Shown one piece after another: positions 8,915 to 18,320 of a stretch of 35,140 bases of DNA; within the stretch, counting starts at the first letter, position 1; every line of letters starts with the position of its first letter. This DNA is from Burkholderiales bacterium. GTDB lineage: Bacteria > Pseudomonadota > Gammaproteobacteria > Burkholderiales > Casimicrobiaceae. Made by a program: the position numbers and the translations under genes. The notes below the pieces were generated by a model. That model ran no database searches and had not been told where the DNA came from. It saw nothing but the letters and a program-made list of their open reading frames with translations. Where the stretch lies: NCBI GenBank assembly GCA_025925475.1, contig JAICLP010000003.1, forward strand, positions 1 through 35,140, given 5' to 3'.

Positions 8915-9925
8915 CTAACTGCCTTTCAATTGCTGCACGGGTCCCGGGAAGAACATGTCCTTCCACGATTCGGGCCGCACCTTGATGACGCCCGTGCGGT
9001 GCATGAAATCGACGTAGCGCATGACACCCTCCGGCGCGAGCGAGTAGCGCATGTCGGGCTGGTCGAAGATGCGCACCACCTCGTCGACGCTCATCTTCTC
9101 GCCGGCCATGCGCAGGAAGATCCCGGCGACCGCCTTGTGATCGTGGTTGATGAGATCGATTGCTTCGGCGAGTGCCGCGTAAACCGCCGCGTACGTCTTC
9201 GGATTCGCGTCGTGAAACCGCTTCGTCGTCCACATCATCAGGAACGTCGCCGGTCCGCCGAGCACCGCGTTCGAGTCGAGCACGCGGTGAATTCCGTGCT
9301 GCTTCAGCACATCGGCCTCGTATTGAAACGGTGGACCGGAGAACTGCGAGTCGATCTCGCCTTTGGACAACAGCGCGGCGAAGCCGTCGGGCAGCGACAA
9401 CGCGACCGTAAGCGGGTCGAGCTTTTTCGGATCGCCGAACGCCTGCTCGGCCGCCATCTGCAGCACGACCGCCTGATCCGACACCTTCGCGCCCGGCACC
9501 GCGATGCGGTCGCCCGGCCCGAAGTCGCGCACGCTCTTGACGTTAGGGTTGCGCGTCAGCAGGTACATCGGCGCGGCGTTCATCGCGGCGACACCCTTCA
9601 CTTCAACCGCTGAGCCGCGCGTTCGTGCCCACAAAACGGCGAACGGCGGCGGGCCCCCGCCGGCGAAGTCGACCTGTCCTGCGAGCAGCGCGTCGTTCAT
9701 CGCCACGCCGCCGCTGAACTTGAACCAGCTGACGCTCACCTTGCCGAGGCCCGCGGCGGCGGCGTGCTTCTCGATGAGCTTGCGATCCTCCATGACCATC
9801 GACGGCAGGAAGCCGAGCGAGAGTCCGCGCGACATGTGCACCTCGGTCACTTCCGCCAGCGCGGGCCGTGACGACGTCGACGCAAGCGCGACGAATGCAA
9901 GGATCAGGGTGGAAGCAATGCGCAT
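8915..9925 (-). CDS. ABC transporter substrate-binding protein, NitT/TauT (NMT1/SsuA-like) family (SBP1)
   Basis: Signal peptide MRIASTLILAFVALASTSSRPALA, then EVTEVHMSRGLSLGFLPSMVMEDRKLIEKHAAAAGLGKVSVSWFKFSGGVAMNDALLAGQVDFAGGGPPPFAVLW... C-terminus ESWKDMFFPGPVQQLKGS. GAGGAAAG SD before 9925; alternative start 9940 overlaps the thioesterase stop (ATGA). Confidence 0.88.
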   Translation of the reverse strand: MRIASTLILAFVALASTSSRPALAEVTEVHMSRGLSLGFLPSMVMEDRKLIEKHAAAAGLGKVSVSWFKFSGGVAMNDALLAGQVDFAGGGPPPFAVLWARTRGSAVEVKGVAAMNAAPMYLLTRNPNVKSVRDFGPGDRIAVPGAKVSDQAVVLQMAAEQAFGDPKKLDPLTVALSLPDGFAALLSKGEIDSQFSGPPFQYEADVLKQHGIHRVLDSNAVLGGPATFLMMWTTKRFHDANPKTYAAVYAALAEAIDLINHDHKAVAGIFLRMAGEKMSVDEVVRIFDQPDMRYSLAPEGVMRYVDFMHRTGVIKVRPESWKDMFFPGPVQQLKGS

Positions 9926-9936
9926 CGAATCTTTCC

Positions 9937-10896
9937 TCATCGTGGAAGTGGATGCGGGACGACGAGCTGCGCGACGGCGTGAAGCACGCGGGCGCCATCG
10001 CCTCCGCTCACGTCGGTCTGCACGAGCATCGTCTGACGGCCGCGATGGACAATCGTCGAGCGCGCAACCAGGTCGGTGACACCGGGACGCAGGAACCACG
10101 CCGAGACGCTCGAGAGCTGCATGCCCGCCGGCGCGACATCGGTCGCACTGGTCGCTGCGAGCGCCAGCAGCACGCCGCCTTGTACGTGTCCGACACGATT
10201 CGTCGTATGCATCCCGATCGTGAGCCGACGCGCCGTCCCGGAAGCATCCGGGACGTGCTCGCCGCCCCACAGGCGCCGCACCAACGACTCGCACTCGTCC
10301 GCCTGCGCGAGCGCCGTGACGCACCGTTCCAGCACGTTGCGCTCGTCGGGATCGAGTTGCTGCTCGTCGAGCGCCGCATGAGCTGCCTGCTCGCGCTGCC
10401 ACGGCAACGGTGCGAGAACAACGCCGTCGGGCGCGCGCAGTCGGGCGAACTTTCCGAGTGCGTAGGCGATCGGCTTGCCGCCCGCTTCGAATGTCGCCTC
10501 GGTCAGCGAATAGTCGTTCGACTCGCCGCTTCCATCGCGCGGCCGCACCGTCGCGGACACGCCGTCACGCGCGGCAACGCCGGTCAGCTGCAGCTGCAAC
10601 TCGAGCGTTGCCTGTCGCTCGTGATGGGCATCGCGCACGCGTGCTGCGGTTCCGAGCGCCATGTCGGCAAACACCGCGAGCGCGACGAGGTCGAGGCTGC
10701 CGTCGATATTGACCACATGCGGCGCGAGTGGCAGCACGAGCCGCGCATGCTCGGGGCCGACCTCGGGCCAACGCACGTCGAGCAGGTGGCCGGGAAAGTG
10801 GTAGCCGGGCGTGCGATGCGCCGCGATCGCGCGGAGAACCCGGTCGCGCATCGGTCGCTGATCGTCGACCCCCGTCATCGGCAACTCGTTCATCAC
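9937..10896 (-). CDS. PaaI-type thioesterase-like protein with two tandem hotdog-like halves
   Basis: First half ...HVVNIDGSLDLVALAVFADMALGTAARV...; second half ...HTTNRVGHVQGGVLLALAATSATDVAPAGMQLSSVSAWFLRPGVTDLVARSTIVHRGRQTMLVQTDV..., hotdog-type pattern. Confidence 0.65.
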   Translation of the reverse strand: MMNELPMTGVDDQRPMRDRVLRAIAAHRTPGYHFPGHLLDVRWPEVGPEHARLVLPLAPHVVNIDGSLDLVALAVFADMALGTAARVRDAHHERQATLELQLQLTGVAARDGVSATVRPRDGSGESNDYSLTEATFEAGGKPIAYALGKFARLRAPDGVVLAPLPWQREQAAHAALDEQQLDPDERNVLERCVTALAQADECESLVRRLWGGEHVPDASGTARRLTIGMHTTNRVGHVQGGVLLALAATSATDVAPAGMQLSSVSAWFLRPGVTDLVARSTIVHRGRQTMLVQTDVSGGDGARVLHAVAQLVVPHPLPR

Positions 10897-10920
10897 GATC
10901 GCCGCTTCACCGGGCAGCGA

Positions 10921-12567
10921 CTAGCGTGCATTGCCGTCCACGCCGTCCTGCGGAAGCGAATATCGCCAGCCCTCGCGCCGATCACGCGCGATCGCGTCGG
11001 CGCCTCGCTCACGCACGTCACCGTAACCCCCGGCGCCTGGCGTGCGCACGAGCAGTTCGTCCCCCTCGTTCAGCAGATGCAGCCGGCGCACGTCGATCGA
11101 GCGGCCGTTGATCTGCACGTCGCCGAGCCCGCCCGCGCCACCGCCGGCGAGACCGGGTGCCGGCATTCGCGTACGCTCGGCGAGGAATACCGCGGCCATC
11201 GGTGTCCGCGAACGGCTTTCGAGCAGGATGTCCTGGCCGAGGCCGCCGCAATGGCGGCCTTCGCCGCCCGAGTTCTCGCGCAGCCGCTTGTAGCGGACGA
11301 AGAACGGCGTGTCGCGTTCGGTGACCTCGACCGGCGTCGACGCGATGTTGTTGGGCCACGAGTAACAGCTGACGCCATCCTTGCGCGAAGTCGCCCCCAT
11401 CCCGCCGTTGTAGAAGAGCACGTTCGCATACGGCTTTCCGTCCTCGCGCACGCCGCTGATCACCATGCTCCACAACGGCGATCCGGGCGCGGCGGAAACG
11501 CGATCGGGAATCACCTGATGCAGCGCGCCGAACACGAGCGACGGCAGGTAATCGCCGCTGCAGATGCGCCCACCGACCGATGCCGGGAACCGTGCATTGA
11601 GGAGCGAGCCTTCGGGCGCACGCACGGTCAGCGCCCGGAACATCCCCTCGTTGTTCGGAAGCTCGGGCAGCAGCGCGCACTTGAGCGCATACGCGGTCAT
11701 CGCGAATGTGTACGCGTAGACGACGTTGATGCCGCGCGACTGCTGCGGCGACGTGCCCGCGTAGTCGACGTCGATTGCGTCACCCGCGATCGTCAGTGCG
11801 ATCCTGAACGTGAACGGCTCGTCGAGCCCGTCGGTGATCATCTCGTAGCGGTACGTGCCGCCGGGCAGCGCGCGGACGGCGTCGCGCATCGCTGCGTCCG
11901 ACCGGCGATACAGCTCATCGGCGAAGGCATCGAGCGAGCGCAGGCCATAGTCGTCCATCAGCGTGCGCAAGCGCTGCTCCATCACCTCGAGCGCGCCGAC
12001 CTGCGCGAAGAGATCGCCGACCGTCTGGTCGGGCGTACGCACGTTCGTGCGCATCAGCGTCAGCAGCGATTCGTCGGGGATACCTTCGCGCAGCAGCTTC
12101 ATCGGCGGGATGTGGAAGCCTTCCTCGAACACCTCGCGCGGCTCGACCGAGCGGATGCGGCCGCCGATATCGGGAACGTGCGCGCAGCACGCTGCGAACG
12201 CGACGAGCCGATCCGCGTGGAACACCGGCTTGACGAGCTGCACGTCGTTCAGGTGTCCCGAGCCCTTCCACGGATTGTTCGTGATCAGCACGTCGCCCGG
12301 ATGCATCGCAGTGATCCCGATCGCGTCGATGAAGTGCCGCACCGTGTTGGGCAGCGTGCCGATGAACGACGGCAGGCTCGCCGTGTTCTGCGCAAGCAGC
12401 AGCCCGCGGTCGTCCGTCAGCACGCACGAGTAGTCGTTCGCCTCGTTCAGCAGCATCGAGAACGACGTGCGCACGATGACCTTGGCCCCCTCGTCGACGA
12501 TCGACGTGACGCGCGTGCGGATCACCTCGAGAACGATCGGATCGTAGCTATGCTCGGTGCCATCCAT
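10921..12567 (-). CDS. Hydantoinase B/oxoprolinase family protein
   Basis: YDPIVLEVIRTRVTSIVDEGAKVIVRTSFSMLLNEANDYSCVLTDDRGLLLAQNTASLPSFIGTLPNTVRHFIDAIG...MHPGDVLITNNPWKGSGHLNDVQLVKPVF...CCAHVPDIGGR..., HyuB hallmark sequence. Confidence 0.93.
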   Translation of the reverse strand: MDGTEHSYDPIVLEVIRTRVTSIVDEGAKVIVRTSFSMLLNEANDYSCVLTDDRGLLLAQNTASLPSFIGTLPNTVRHFIDAIGITAMHPGDVLITNNPWKGSGHLNDVQLVKPVFHADRLVAFAACCAHVPDIGGRIRSVEPREVFEEGFHIPPMKLLREGIPDESLLTLMRTNVRTPDQTVGDLFAQVGALEVMEQRLRTLMDDYGLRSLDAFADELYRRSDAAMRDAVRALPGGTYRYEMITDGLDEPFTFRIALTIAGDAIDVDYAGTSPQQSRGINVVYAYTFAMTAYALKCALLPELPNNEGMFRALTVRAPEGSLLNARFPASVGGRICSGDYLPSLVFGALHQVIPDRVSAAPGSPLWSMVISGVREDGKPYANVLFYNGGMGATSRKDGVSCYSWPNNIASTPVEVTERDTPFFVRYKRLRENSGGEGRHCGGLGQDILLESRSRTPMAAVFLAERTRMPAPGLAGGGAGGLGDVQINGRSIDVRRLHLLNEGDELLVRTPGAGGYGDVRERGADAIARDRREGWRYSLPQDGVDGNAR

Positions 12568-12582
12568 GCGTGTCTCTGCAAG

Positions 12583-14703
12583 TCATGAAAAATCGACGCG
12601 AACGTTCTGCGACGGCGTCACCGTGGCGACGGCACCGGGACCGACGACGAGCGTCGAGCCTTCGTCCTCGACAATCGCGGGACCATTGAAGCCATCACCG
12701 GGACGCAGCATGCGCCGCGCGTAGATTCGAGTTCTCGCGTAACCGACCTCGGGAAACCAGGCGTCGCGCCAGCCCTTGTGCGCCGATCCGGCTGCGGCGG
12801 CGACTGATTCAGTCGCGATGTCGGTGCCCGGCACTCGAACGCGCATGGATACGCGAATGTTGATGAATTCGATCGGGACGTCGGGCGGCGTGCGCGAGAA
12901 CTTCTCCCGCGACGCGCGCTCGAACGCGCCCTGCAATGCGGCACGGGTTCTCTGCGCATCGTCGCGGTCGTACGGACCCGGCGGCAACGGCACAACGAGA
13001 TCGTGTCCCTGGCCGACGAAACGGCCATCGGCGAATCGCTGCACCGTCGCTTCGTCAACGGGAAAGCCGGCATCGGCGATCACCGATTTCGCTTCGCGCT
13101 CGAGCGACGTGAATGCCGACTCGAGCAGCCCCCAGTCGCCGCGGTCGAGACGCATGCCGAGTGTCGCGACGCGGTCCACGCTGGCGGGCGCAACGAGCAA
13201 ACCGAGCGCCGACGCGACGCCCGCCGACGGCGGGCACACGATGCTCTTCACGCCGATCTTCCTCGCGACGTAGAAAACGTGCGCCGGCCCCGCGCCGCCG
13301 GTGCAGAGAATCGCGTAGGTCTTCGGGTCGCGGCCGCGCTCGGCAATGTGCACGCGCGCTGCGCTCGCCATGTTCTCGTTCACGATGTCGTGGATGCCCC
13401 ATGCCACCTTCTCAGCGGGCAGACCCACTTGTCGCGCGAGCTTCGCGATCGCCGCGCGCGCACGCTCGAGCTCGACCTTCATCGTGCCGCCCGCGAAATA
13501 CTCGGGATTCAGGTAGCCCAGCACGAGGTCGGCATCGGTGACGGTCGCTTCGGTCCCGCCGAGGCCGTAGCATGCGGGCCCTGGTTCCGATCCGGCGCTT
13601 TCCGGGCCGACCTTCAGCAGGCCGAGCTCGTCGACGCGCGCGATGCTTCCGCCGCCTGCGCCGATTTCGATCAGCTCGATCGTCGATATGCGCACCGGCA
13701 ACCCGCTGCCGTGCATGAACCGCTTCTGCCGTGCAGCTTCGAAACCGTACGCGACGAGTGGCTCGCCGTCGTCGACGACGCTCAACTTCGCCGTCGTGCC
13801 GCCCATGTCGAAGGCGAGCAGATGGTCGCCACCGTCGTCGCGGCCGAAATGGGCAGCAGCCAGTGCACCGGCCGCCGGGCCCGATTCCAGCATCTGCACG
13901 GGATTCTTCCTCGCTTCGGCGAGGTGCGTCAGGCCGCCGTTGGAAAGCATGAGCAAAAGCTTGGCGGGGATGGCCTCGTCGCCCATCCGCGTGCGCAGGT
14001 CCTCGAGATAGCCGTGCGCGAGCGGCTTGACGTACGCATTGATGACGGTCGTCGATGCGCGCTCGTACTCGCGAATTTCGCGCACGACCTCGTGCGACAC
14101 GGTCACGAAGAGATGCGGGAAGCGCGCACGGATCAACGTCGCGGCCGCGATTTCGTGCGCCGGGTTCGCATAGGCGTGCAGGAACACGACTGCCACGGAC
14201 GTGACGTCGCGCGCCACGAGCCGCTCGACAGCGTGCGTAAGCTCGGCAGGGTCGAGCGGCTGCAGCACCTCGCCGTTCGCCTGCGTGCGCTCGGACACTT
14301 CTTCGCGCAGGTGCCGCGGCACGATCGGCGGCGGATTCTCGATGTTGAGGTCGTACAGCTCGTAGCGCGATTCGCGTGCGATCTCGAGCGAGTCGCGGAA
14401 GCCGCGCGTCGTGACGAGGCCCGTGAGCGCGCCCTTGCGCTCGATGACGGCGTTGGTGAAAAGCGTCGTCGCGTGGACGAGCCGGTGCACCGAGCCCGCC
14501 GCGATGCCGTTGTCGTGAAGAATGCGGCCGACGCCGCTCATCACGGCCCGCACGGGGTCGTCGTGCGTCGTCAGGACCTTGAGACTGTATTGCCGCGCCG
14601 CGCGATGGTCGTAGACGACGATATCGGTGAACGTTCCACCGATGTCGATGCCAAGCGAGTGGCCCGGGTTAGGAGCCTGCGGTGTGCCGTAAGGGACCGT
14701 CAT
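12583..14703 (-). CDS. Hydantoinase A/oxoprolinase family protein (ATP-dependent)
   Basis: HSLGIDIGGTFTDIVVYD (ASKHA nucleotide-binding motif) ... AFDMGGTTAKLSVVDDGEP ... GAGGGSIARVDELGLLKVGPESAGSEPGPACYGLGGTEATVTDADLVLGYLNPEYF. Confidence 0.94.
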   Translation of the reverse strand: MTVPYGTPQAPNPGHSLGIDIGGTFTDIVVYDHRAARQYSLKVLTTHDDPVRAVMSGVGRILHDNGIAAGSVHRLVHATTLFTNAVIERKGALTGLVTTRGFRDSLEIARESRYELYDLNIENPPPIVPRHLREEVSERTQANGEVLQPLDPAELTHAVERLVARDVTSVAVVFLHAYANPAHEIAAATLIRARFPHLFVTVSHEVVREIREYERASTTVINAYVKPLAHGYLEDLRTRMGDEAIPAKLLLMLSNGGLTHLAEARKNPVQMLESGPAAGALAAAHFGRDDGGDHLLAFDMGGTTAKLSVVDDGEPLVAYGFEAARQKRFMHGSGLPVRISTIELIEIGAGGGSIARVDELGLLKVGPESAGSEPGPACYGLGGTEATVTDADLVLGYLNPEYFAGGTMKVELERARAAIAKLARQVGLPAEKVAWGIHDIVNENMASAARVHIAERGRDPKTYAILCTGGAGPAHVFYVARKIGVKSIVCPPSAGVASALGLLVAPASVDRVATLGMRLDRGDWGLLESAFTSLEREAKSVIADAGFPVDEATVQRFADGRFVGQGHDLVVPLPPGPYDRDDAQRTRAALQGAFERASREKFSRTPPDVPIEFINIRVSMRVRVPGTDIATESVAAAAGSAHKGWRDAWFPEVGYARTRIYARRMLRPGDGFNGPAIVEDEGSTLVVGPGAVATVTPSQNVRVDFS

Positions 14704-14709
14704 CGCGTC

Positions 14710-15630
14710 CTAACCGACCGGCGAATAGTGATGCGCGAACGTGAAGATCGCCCAGCGGAACACTCGATCGACGACGAAGCCGAGCACGGCCAGCGTGAGG
14801 AGTACGACGAACACCGTATCCACTTCCATGTACAGCCGGCTCTGCCAGAGCAGCGTGCCGATGCCCTGGTTCGCGGCGACGAGCTCGGCGGCGACGATCG
14901 TCGTGAATGCGTTCGCCATCGCGAGGCGCATGCCGGTGAGGATGTACGGCACGGTTGCCGGCAGCGTGACGAACAGGAACAGCTGCAGGCGCGAGGCGCC
15001 GAGCGACATCGCGGCCCGAGGCTTGTTGACCGGGATGCTCGCGACGCCGGCCGCCGTGGCGATGATGACGATGAAGACGGTGCCGTACAGGATGATGAAC
15101 ACCTTCGAGAACTCGCCGATGCCGAACCAGATGACGGCGACGGTGATCATCGCGACCGCCGGGATGAACCGAAGGGTCTCGACGACGGGGTCCAGCAGGC
15201 GGCGCACGGTGACGAACGAACCGACGAGCAGTCCGATGAACACGCCGATCACCGAGCCGAGTACGAAGCCGAGCAGGATTCGCTGCAGGCTCGCCCAGAC
15301 GTTGACGAGGAGCTGGCCGTTGGCGATCAGCTCGCCGGCCTTGCGCAGCACGGGCAGCGGTGGCGGAAACAGTACCGACACGAACAGGCGCGTCGCCACG
15401 ATGTGCCAGACGACGAACATGCCGACGAAGCCGACGACGTACGGCCAGTACGCGAGCAGCGCCGAGACGTCGCGCGCGGAATGGCGACGCTGCGCGTCTC
15501 CCCGCGTCGACGCGGAAGTCTCGATGCCGGCTCCGGCGCTTCCATGTCCCCCCCACGCTCGCGGCTGTCGCCGCTCGCTGCCCCCGGCGGGGGCGCAATT
15601 CGCGCTTTGAGGCGGTTCTGCTGCGCTCAT
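14710..15630 (-). CDS. ABC transporter permease (SsuC/TauC-like, NitT/TauT family)
   Basis: LLAYWPYVVGFVGMFVVWHIVATRLF...VWASLQRILLGFVLGSVIGVFIGLLVG...ETLRFIPAVAMITVAVIWFGIGEFSKVFIILYGTVFIVIIATAAGV...SLGASRLQLFLFVTLPATVPYILTGMRLAMANAF (EAA loop). Start 15630 overlaps the ATPase stop by 4 bp. Confidence 0.9.
   Translation of the reverse strand: MSAAEPPQSANCAPAGGSERRQPRAWGGHGSAGAGIETSASTRGDAQRRHSARDVSALLAYWPYVVGFVGMFVVWHIVATRLFVSVLFPPPLPVLRKAGELIANGQLLVNVWASLQRILLGFVLGSVIGVFIGLLVGSFVTVRRLLDPVVETLRFIPAVAMITVAVIWFGIGEFSKVFIILYGTVFIVIIATAAGVASIPVNKPRAAMSLGASRLQLFLFVTLPATVPYILTGMRLAMANAFTTIVAAELVAANQGIGTLLWQSRLYMEVDTVFVVLLTLAVLGFVVDRVFRWAIFTFAHHYSPVG
15545..15612. repeat. GC-rich two-hairpin segment resembling a dispersed intergenic repeat, inside the permease N-terminal coding region
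   Basis: gtccccccca cgctcgcggctgtcgccgctcgctgcccccggcgggggcgcaattcgcgctttgaggcgg: hairpins GCGGC-TGTC-GCCGC (15561-15574) and GCCCCC-GGC-GGGGGC (15580-15594). Encodes a low-complexity N-terminal tail PPQSANCAPAGGSERRQPRAWGGHG. Confidence 0.5.
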
Positions 15631-16430
15631 CGAACGTGCTCCGGCTGCCGCGACATGCCCTTCGCGCTCTTCAGCACCTCGTCGCGGATCATCTCGTAGA
15701 CCTCGCGATAGACATCCATGAAGGCGCTGTCGGTGCGGTGCCGCTCCTCGCCGAGCGCGACGTCGATCCGGCCCTTGAGCGTCGATGCCGGCCCGGCCTT
15801 CATCACGCCGATGCGGTTGCCGAGCATGATCGCCTCGTCGATGTCGTGCGTGATGAAGAAGACCGATGTCTTCGCCGCGTTGGCGATCATCCGCATCTGC
15901 TCCTGCATCAGCAGTCGCGTCTGCGCGTCGAGCGCCGCGAATGGCTCGTCCATGAGCAGCATCAGCGGCTCGTTCGCGAGCACTCGCGCGATCTGTATCC
16001 GCTGCTTCATGCCGCCGGAGAGCTGCGGCGGATGCTTGTCCTCCTGGCCGGACAATCCAACGAGATCGAGATAGTGCCGCGCCCGCTCGCGCCGCGCACG
16101 TCGCGAGACGCCGCGCATCCGCAGGCCGAATTCGACGTTCTCGACTGCGCTGAGCCACGCGAAAAGCGAATCGTCGCCCTGGAACACGACGGCGCGGTCG
16201 CGTCCCGGGCCCCGAATCGGATTGCCCTCGATCGCGATCGCGCCACCGGTCGGTTCCTCGAAGCCCGCCAGCATGTTGAGCACCGTCGTCTTGCCGCAGC
16301 CGCTCGGACCCAGAAGGCAGAAGAACTCGCCCGGCTCCGTCTCGAGCTCGAATTCGTGCACGGCGACGTACGGCGCGGCACGATGCGGCCGATAGACCTT
16401 CTCGACGCGGCGGAACGATACGAGCGCCAT
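15627..16430 (-). CDS. ABC transporter ATP-binding protein (SsuB/TauB-like)
   Basis: Walker A LGPSGCGKTTVLNML, signature LSGGMKQRIQIARVLANEPLMLLMDEPFAALD (Walker B), H-loop FFITHDIDEAI. Confidence 0.95.
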   Translation of the reverse strand: MALVSFRRVEKVYRPHRAAPYVAVHEFELETEPGEFFCLLGPSGCGKTTVLNMLAGFEEPTGGAIAIEGNPIRGPGRDRAVVFQGDDSLFAWLSAVENVEFGLRMRGVSRRARRERARHYLDLVGLSGQEDKHPPQLSGGMKQRIQIARVLANEPLMLLMDEPFAALDAQTRLLMQEQMRMIANAAKTSVFFITHDIDEAIMLGNRIGVMKAGPASTLKGRIDVALGEERHRTDSAFMDVYREVYEMIRDEVLKSAKGMSRQPEHVR

Positions 16431-16466
16431 GTTCGGCTTCAGTCGGTCAACGGGTTGCGAGCGGCA

Positions 16467-17249
16467 TCATCCGACGACGAAACCGCCGTCGGCGACAACC
16501 GTCTCGCCGGTGATGTACGAGGCTGCAGGCGACGCGAGGAAGAGCGCGAGCTTCGCCGCTTCCTCCGGCTGGCCATAGCGGCGCAGCGGGATGCGTGCAA
16601 GGCCTCGATCTCCTTCCCGTTGCCGCACGGCCTCGTTGAGCGGCGTGATCGTGCGCCCGGGCGCCATGCATACGACACGCACGCCGGCAGGGCCCCATTC
16701 GACTGCGGCGGCGCGCGTGAACTGAGACACCGCCGCTTTCGCCGCGGCATACGCGCCGCGCAACTCACCGCCGCTGAACGCGAGCTGCGAGCCGACATTG
16801 ACGATCACGCCGCTTGCACGCTCGATCATGCCGCGCGCGACGGCGCATGCAAGCACCATCAGTCCGACGACGTCCACATCGAATAGGCGGCGCATCTCTG
16901 CGGGCGCGCAATCGACGAGCGGCTTGAACAGCAGGATGCCGGCGTTGTTGATCAGCACGTCGATGGCGCCGGCAACGCTCGCAAGCTTCTGCACCGATTC
17001 GGTATCCGCCTGATCGTAGACGTGCCACTCGGCAGAGTCGCCCAGATCCTCGGCTACGCCTCGCACGCCACGCTCGTCGATGTCGGCAAGCACGAGCGTC
17101 GCGCGATGACTTGCGAACGCATGGGCCATCGCACGGCCGAGGCCGCCCGCAGCACCCGTGACGAGCACGCGCTTGCCGGAGAAATCGAAGTCGCGGTCCA
17201 ACGCCGCCGGACCCAATGGCCGAGCCTCCTTCTCGTGTCGCGTTGCCAA
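16467..17249 (-). CDS. SDR family oxidoreductase (canonical)
   Basis: FSGKRVLVTGAAGGLGRAMA (TGxxxGxG), DVLINNAGILLF (NNAG), AYAAAKAAV (YxxxK). Confidence 0.92.
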   Translation of the reverse strand: MATRHEKEARPLGPAALDRDFDFSGKRVLVTGAAGGLGRAMAHAFASHRATLVLADIDERGVRGVAEDLGDSAEWHVYDQADTESVQKLASVAGAIDVLINNAGILLFKPLVDCAPAEMRRLFDVDVVGLMVLACAVARGMIERASGVIVNVGSQLAFSGGELRGAYAAAKAAVSQFTRAAAVEWGPAGVRVVCMAPGRTITPLNEAVRQREGDRGLARIPLRRYGQPEEAAKLALFLASPAASYITGETVVADGGFVVG

Positions 17250-17253
17250 TTCG

Positions 17254-18234
17254 CTACATGTTGTCGGGCAACGTGACAGCCGCCGAGTCCACGGCGCGCA
17301 AAAGGTCCGGGTAGAACCAGCTCTTGTAGTCGAACTGTCCCGGCTTCACGCGTCCCTGCGCGATCTGCGTGTCGACGAGGCGCTTCGTAACGGTGTAAGA
17401 GTCGGGACCCAGCACCAGCGTGAACGTCACCTTCGGCCACATCGAGTCGAGCAGGTTCTTCGGGAGGTTCAGCATCTTGCCGACCATTGCCTTCGCCTTG
17501 TCGGGTTCCCGATTGATGAAGTCATTGGATTCCTTCATCGCCTTCATGAATCTCATCGCCGTATCGTGGTTCGCCTCGACCCACTTGCGGCTCATGTAGA
17601 TGAACCCGACGTCCTGCACCATGCCGATGTCGTCGACGAGCACACGCGTGTTCGGGACGTTCAGCGTCGTGCGCGAAAGCCAGGGCTCCCACGCGGAGAA
17701 GGCCTGCACGTCGCCGCGCTCGATCGCCGCGACCATTTCGGGCGCCTCGACGTTCACCATCGCAGGCTTGAAGTCGGCCGCGTTGAGGTTCGCGTGCTTC
17801 AAAGCGTCGTACCAGTAGCTCTCGCTCGCATTGCCGAGCGAGACGCCGACCTTCTTCGTCTTCAGGTCCGCAAGCGACTTGATGTCGCTCTTCGCGACGA
17901 TGCCGTACCAGCGGTCGTAGCGGAGCATCTGCGCGACGGCCACGATGTCGGGATCCTTCAGGTGATTGCTGATTCCCGCGAACGCCGCCGACATCGACGC
18001 CTGCGACGCGTTCGAGATGAGCAGCGGCACCATTGCGCCGCCCGACGGACCTGTCCGCAGGTCGACGTCGATTCCGTTCTTCTCGAGGAATCCGCCGAGC
18101 TTGGCGACGTAGAAGATCGAGAAGCCGGGGTCGACGCCGGTCGCGATGGTCATCTTCGTCGCCCCGGCCGCCACCGCCGGAAGCGCGAAGGCGAGCAATA
18201 GCGCCGACAGCAACAACTGCAAACGTTTGATCAC
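17254..18234 (-). CDS. ABC transporter substrate-binding protein, NitT/TauT family (SBP2)
   Basis: GTG start at 18234 with GAGGAGGAG SD. Signal peptide IKRLQLLLSALLLAFALPAVAAG, then ATKMTIATGVDPGFSIFYVAKLGGFLEKNGIDVDLRTGPSGGAMVPLLIS... Close paralog of SBP4. Confidence 0.88.
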   Translation of the reverse strand: MIKRLQLLLSALLLAFALPAVAAGATKMTIATGVDPGFSIFYVAKLGGFLEKNGIDVDLRTGPSGGAMVPLLISNASQASMSAAFAGISNHLKDPDIVAVAQMLRYDRWYGIVAKSDIKSLADLKTKKVGVSLGNASESYWYDALKHANLNAADFKPAMVNVEAPEMVAAIERGDVQAFSAWEPWLSRTTLNVPNTRVLVDDIGMVQDVGFIYMSRKWVEANHDTAMRFMKAMKESNDFINREPDKAKAMVGKMLNLPKNLLDSMWPKVTFTLVLGPDSYTVTKRLVDTQIAQGRVKPGQFDYKSWFYPDLLRAVDSAAVTLPDNM

Positions 18235-18258
18235 GATAGTCTCCTCCTCAAAGTCGCA

Positions 18259-18274
18259 CGCGGCGCGCGCCGCG
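18259..18274. repeat. Perfect 16-bp GC palindrome CGCGGCGCGCGCCGCG between SBP3 and SBP2
   Basis: Self-reverse-complementary sequence in the 86-bp gap between two same-strand SBP genes. Confidence 0.7.
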
Positions 18275-18320
18275 CCCGGGCTCGATGGCACTTGTCCGCG
18301 AGCGTTTGATTCGAATGCGC

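Noticed and set aside
8915-10402. 495-aa ORF for SBP1
   Set aside because: The upstream portion overlaps the thioesterase gene out of frame. Signal peptide and SD indicate a start at 9925 (or 9940).
9868-15699. Very long plus-strand ORFs (906 aa at 9868-12588, 898 aa at 13003-15699) as genes
   Set aside because: They are antisense to HyuB/HyuA/permease genes with clear family hallmarks. Composition (Arg/Ala/His-rich, no recognisable motifs) is typical of spurious antisense frames in high-GC DNA.
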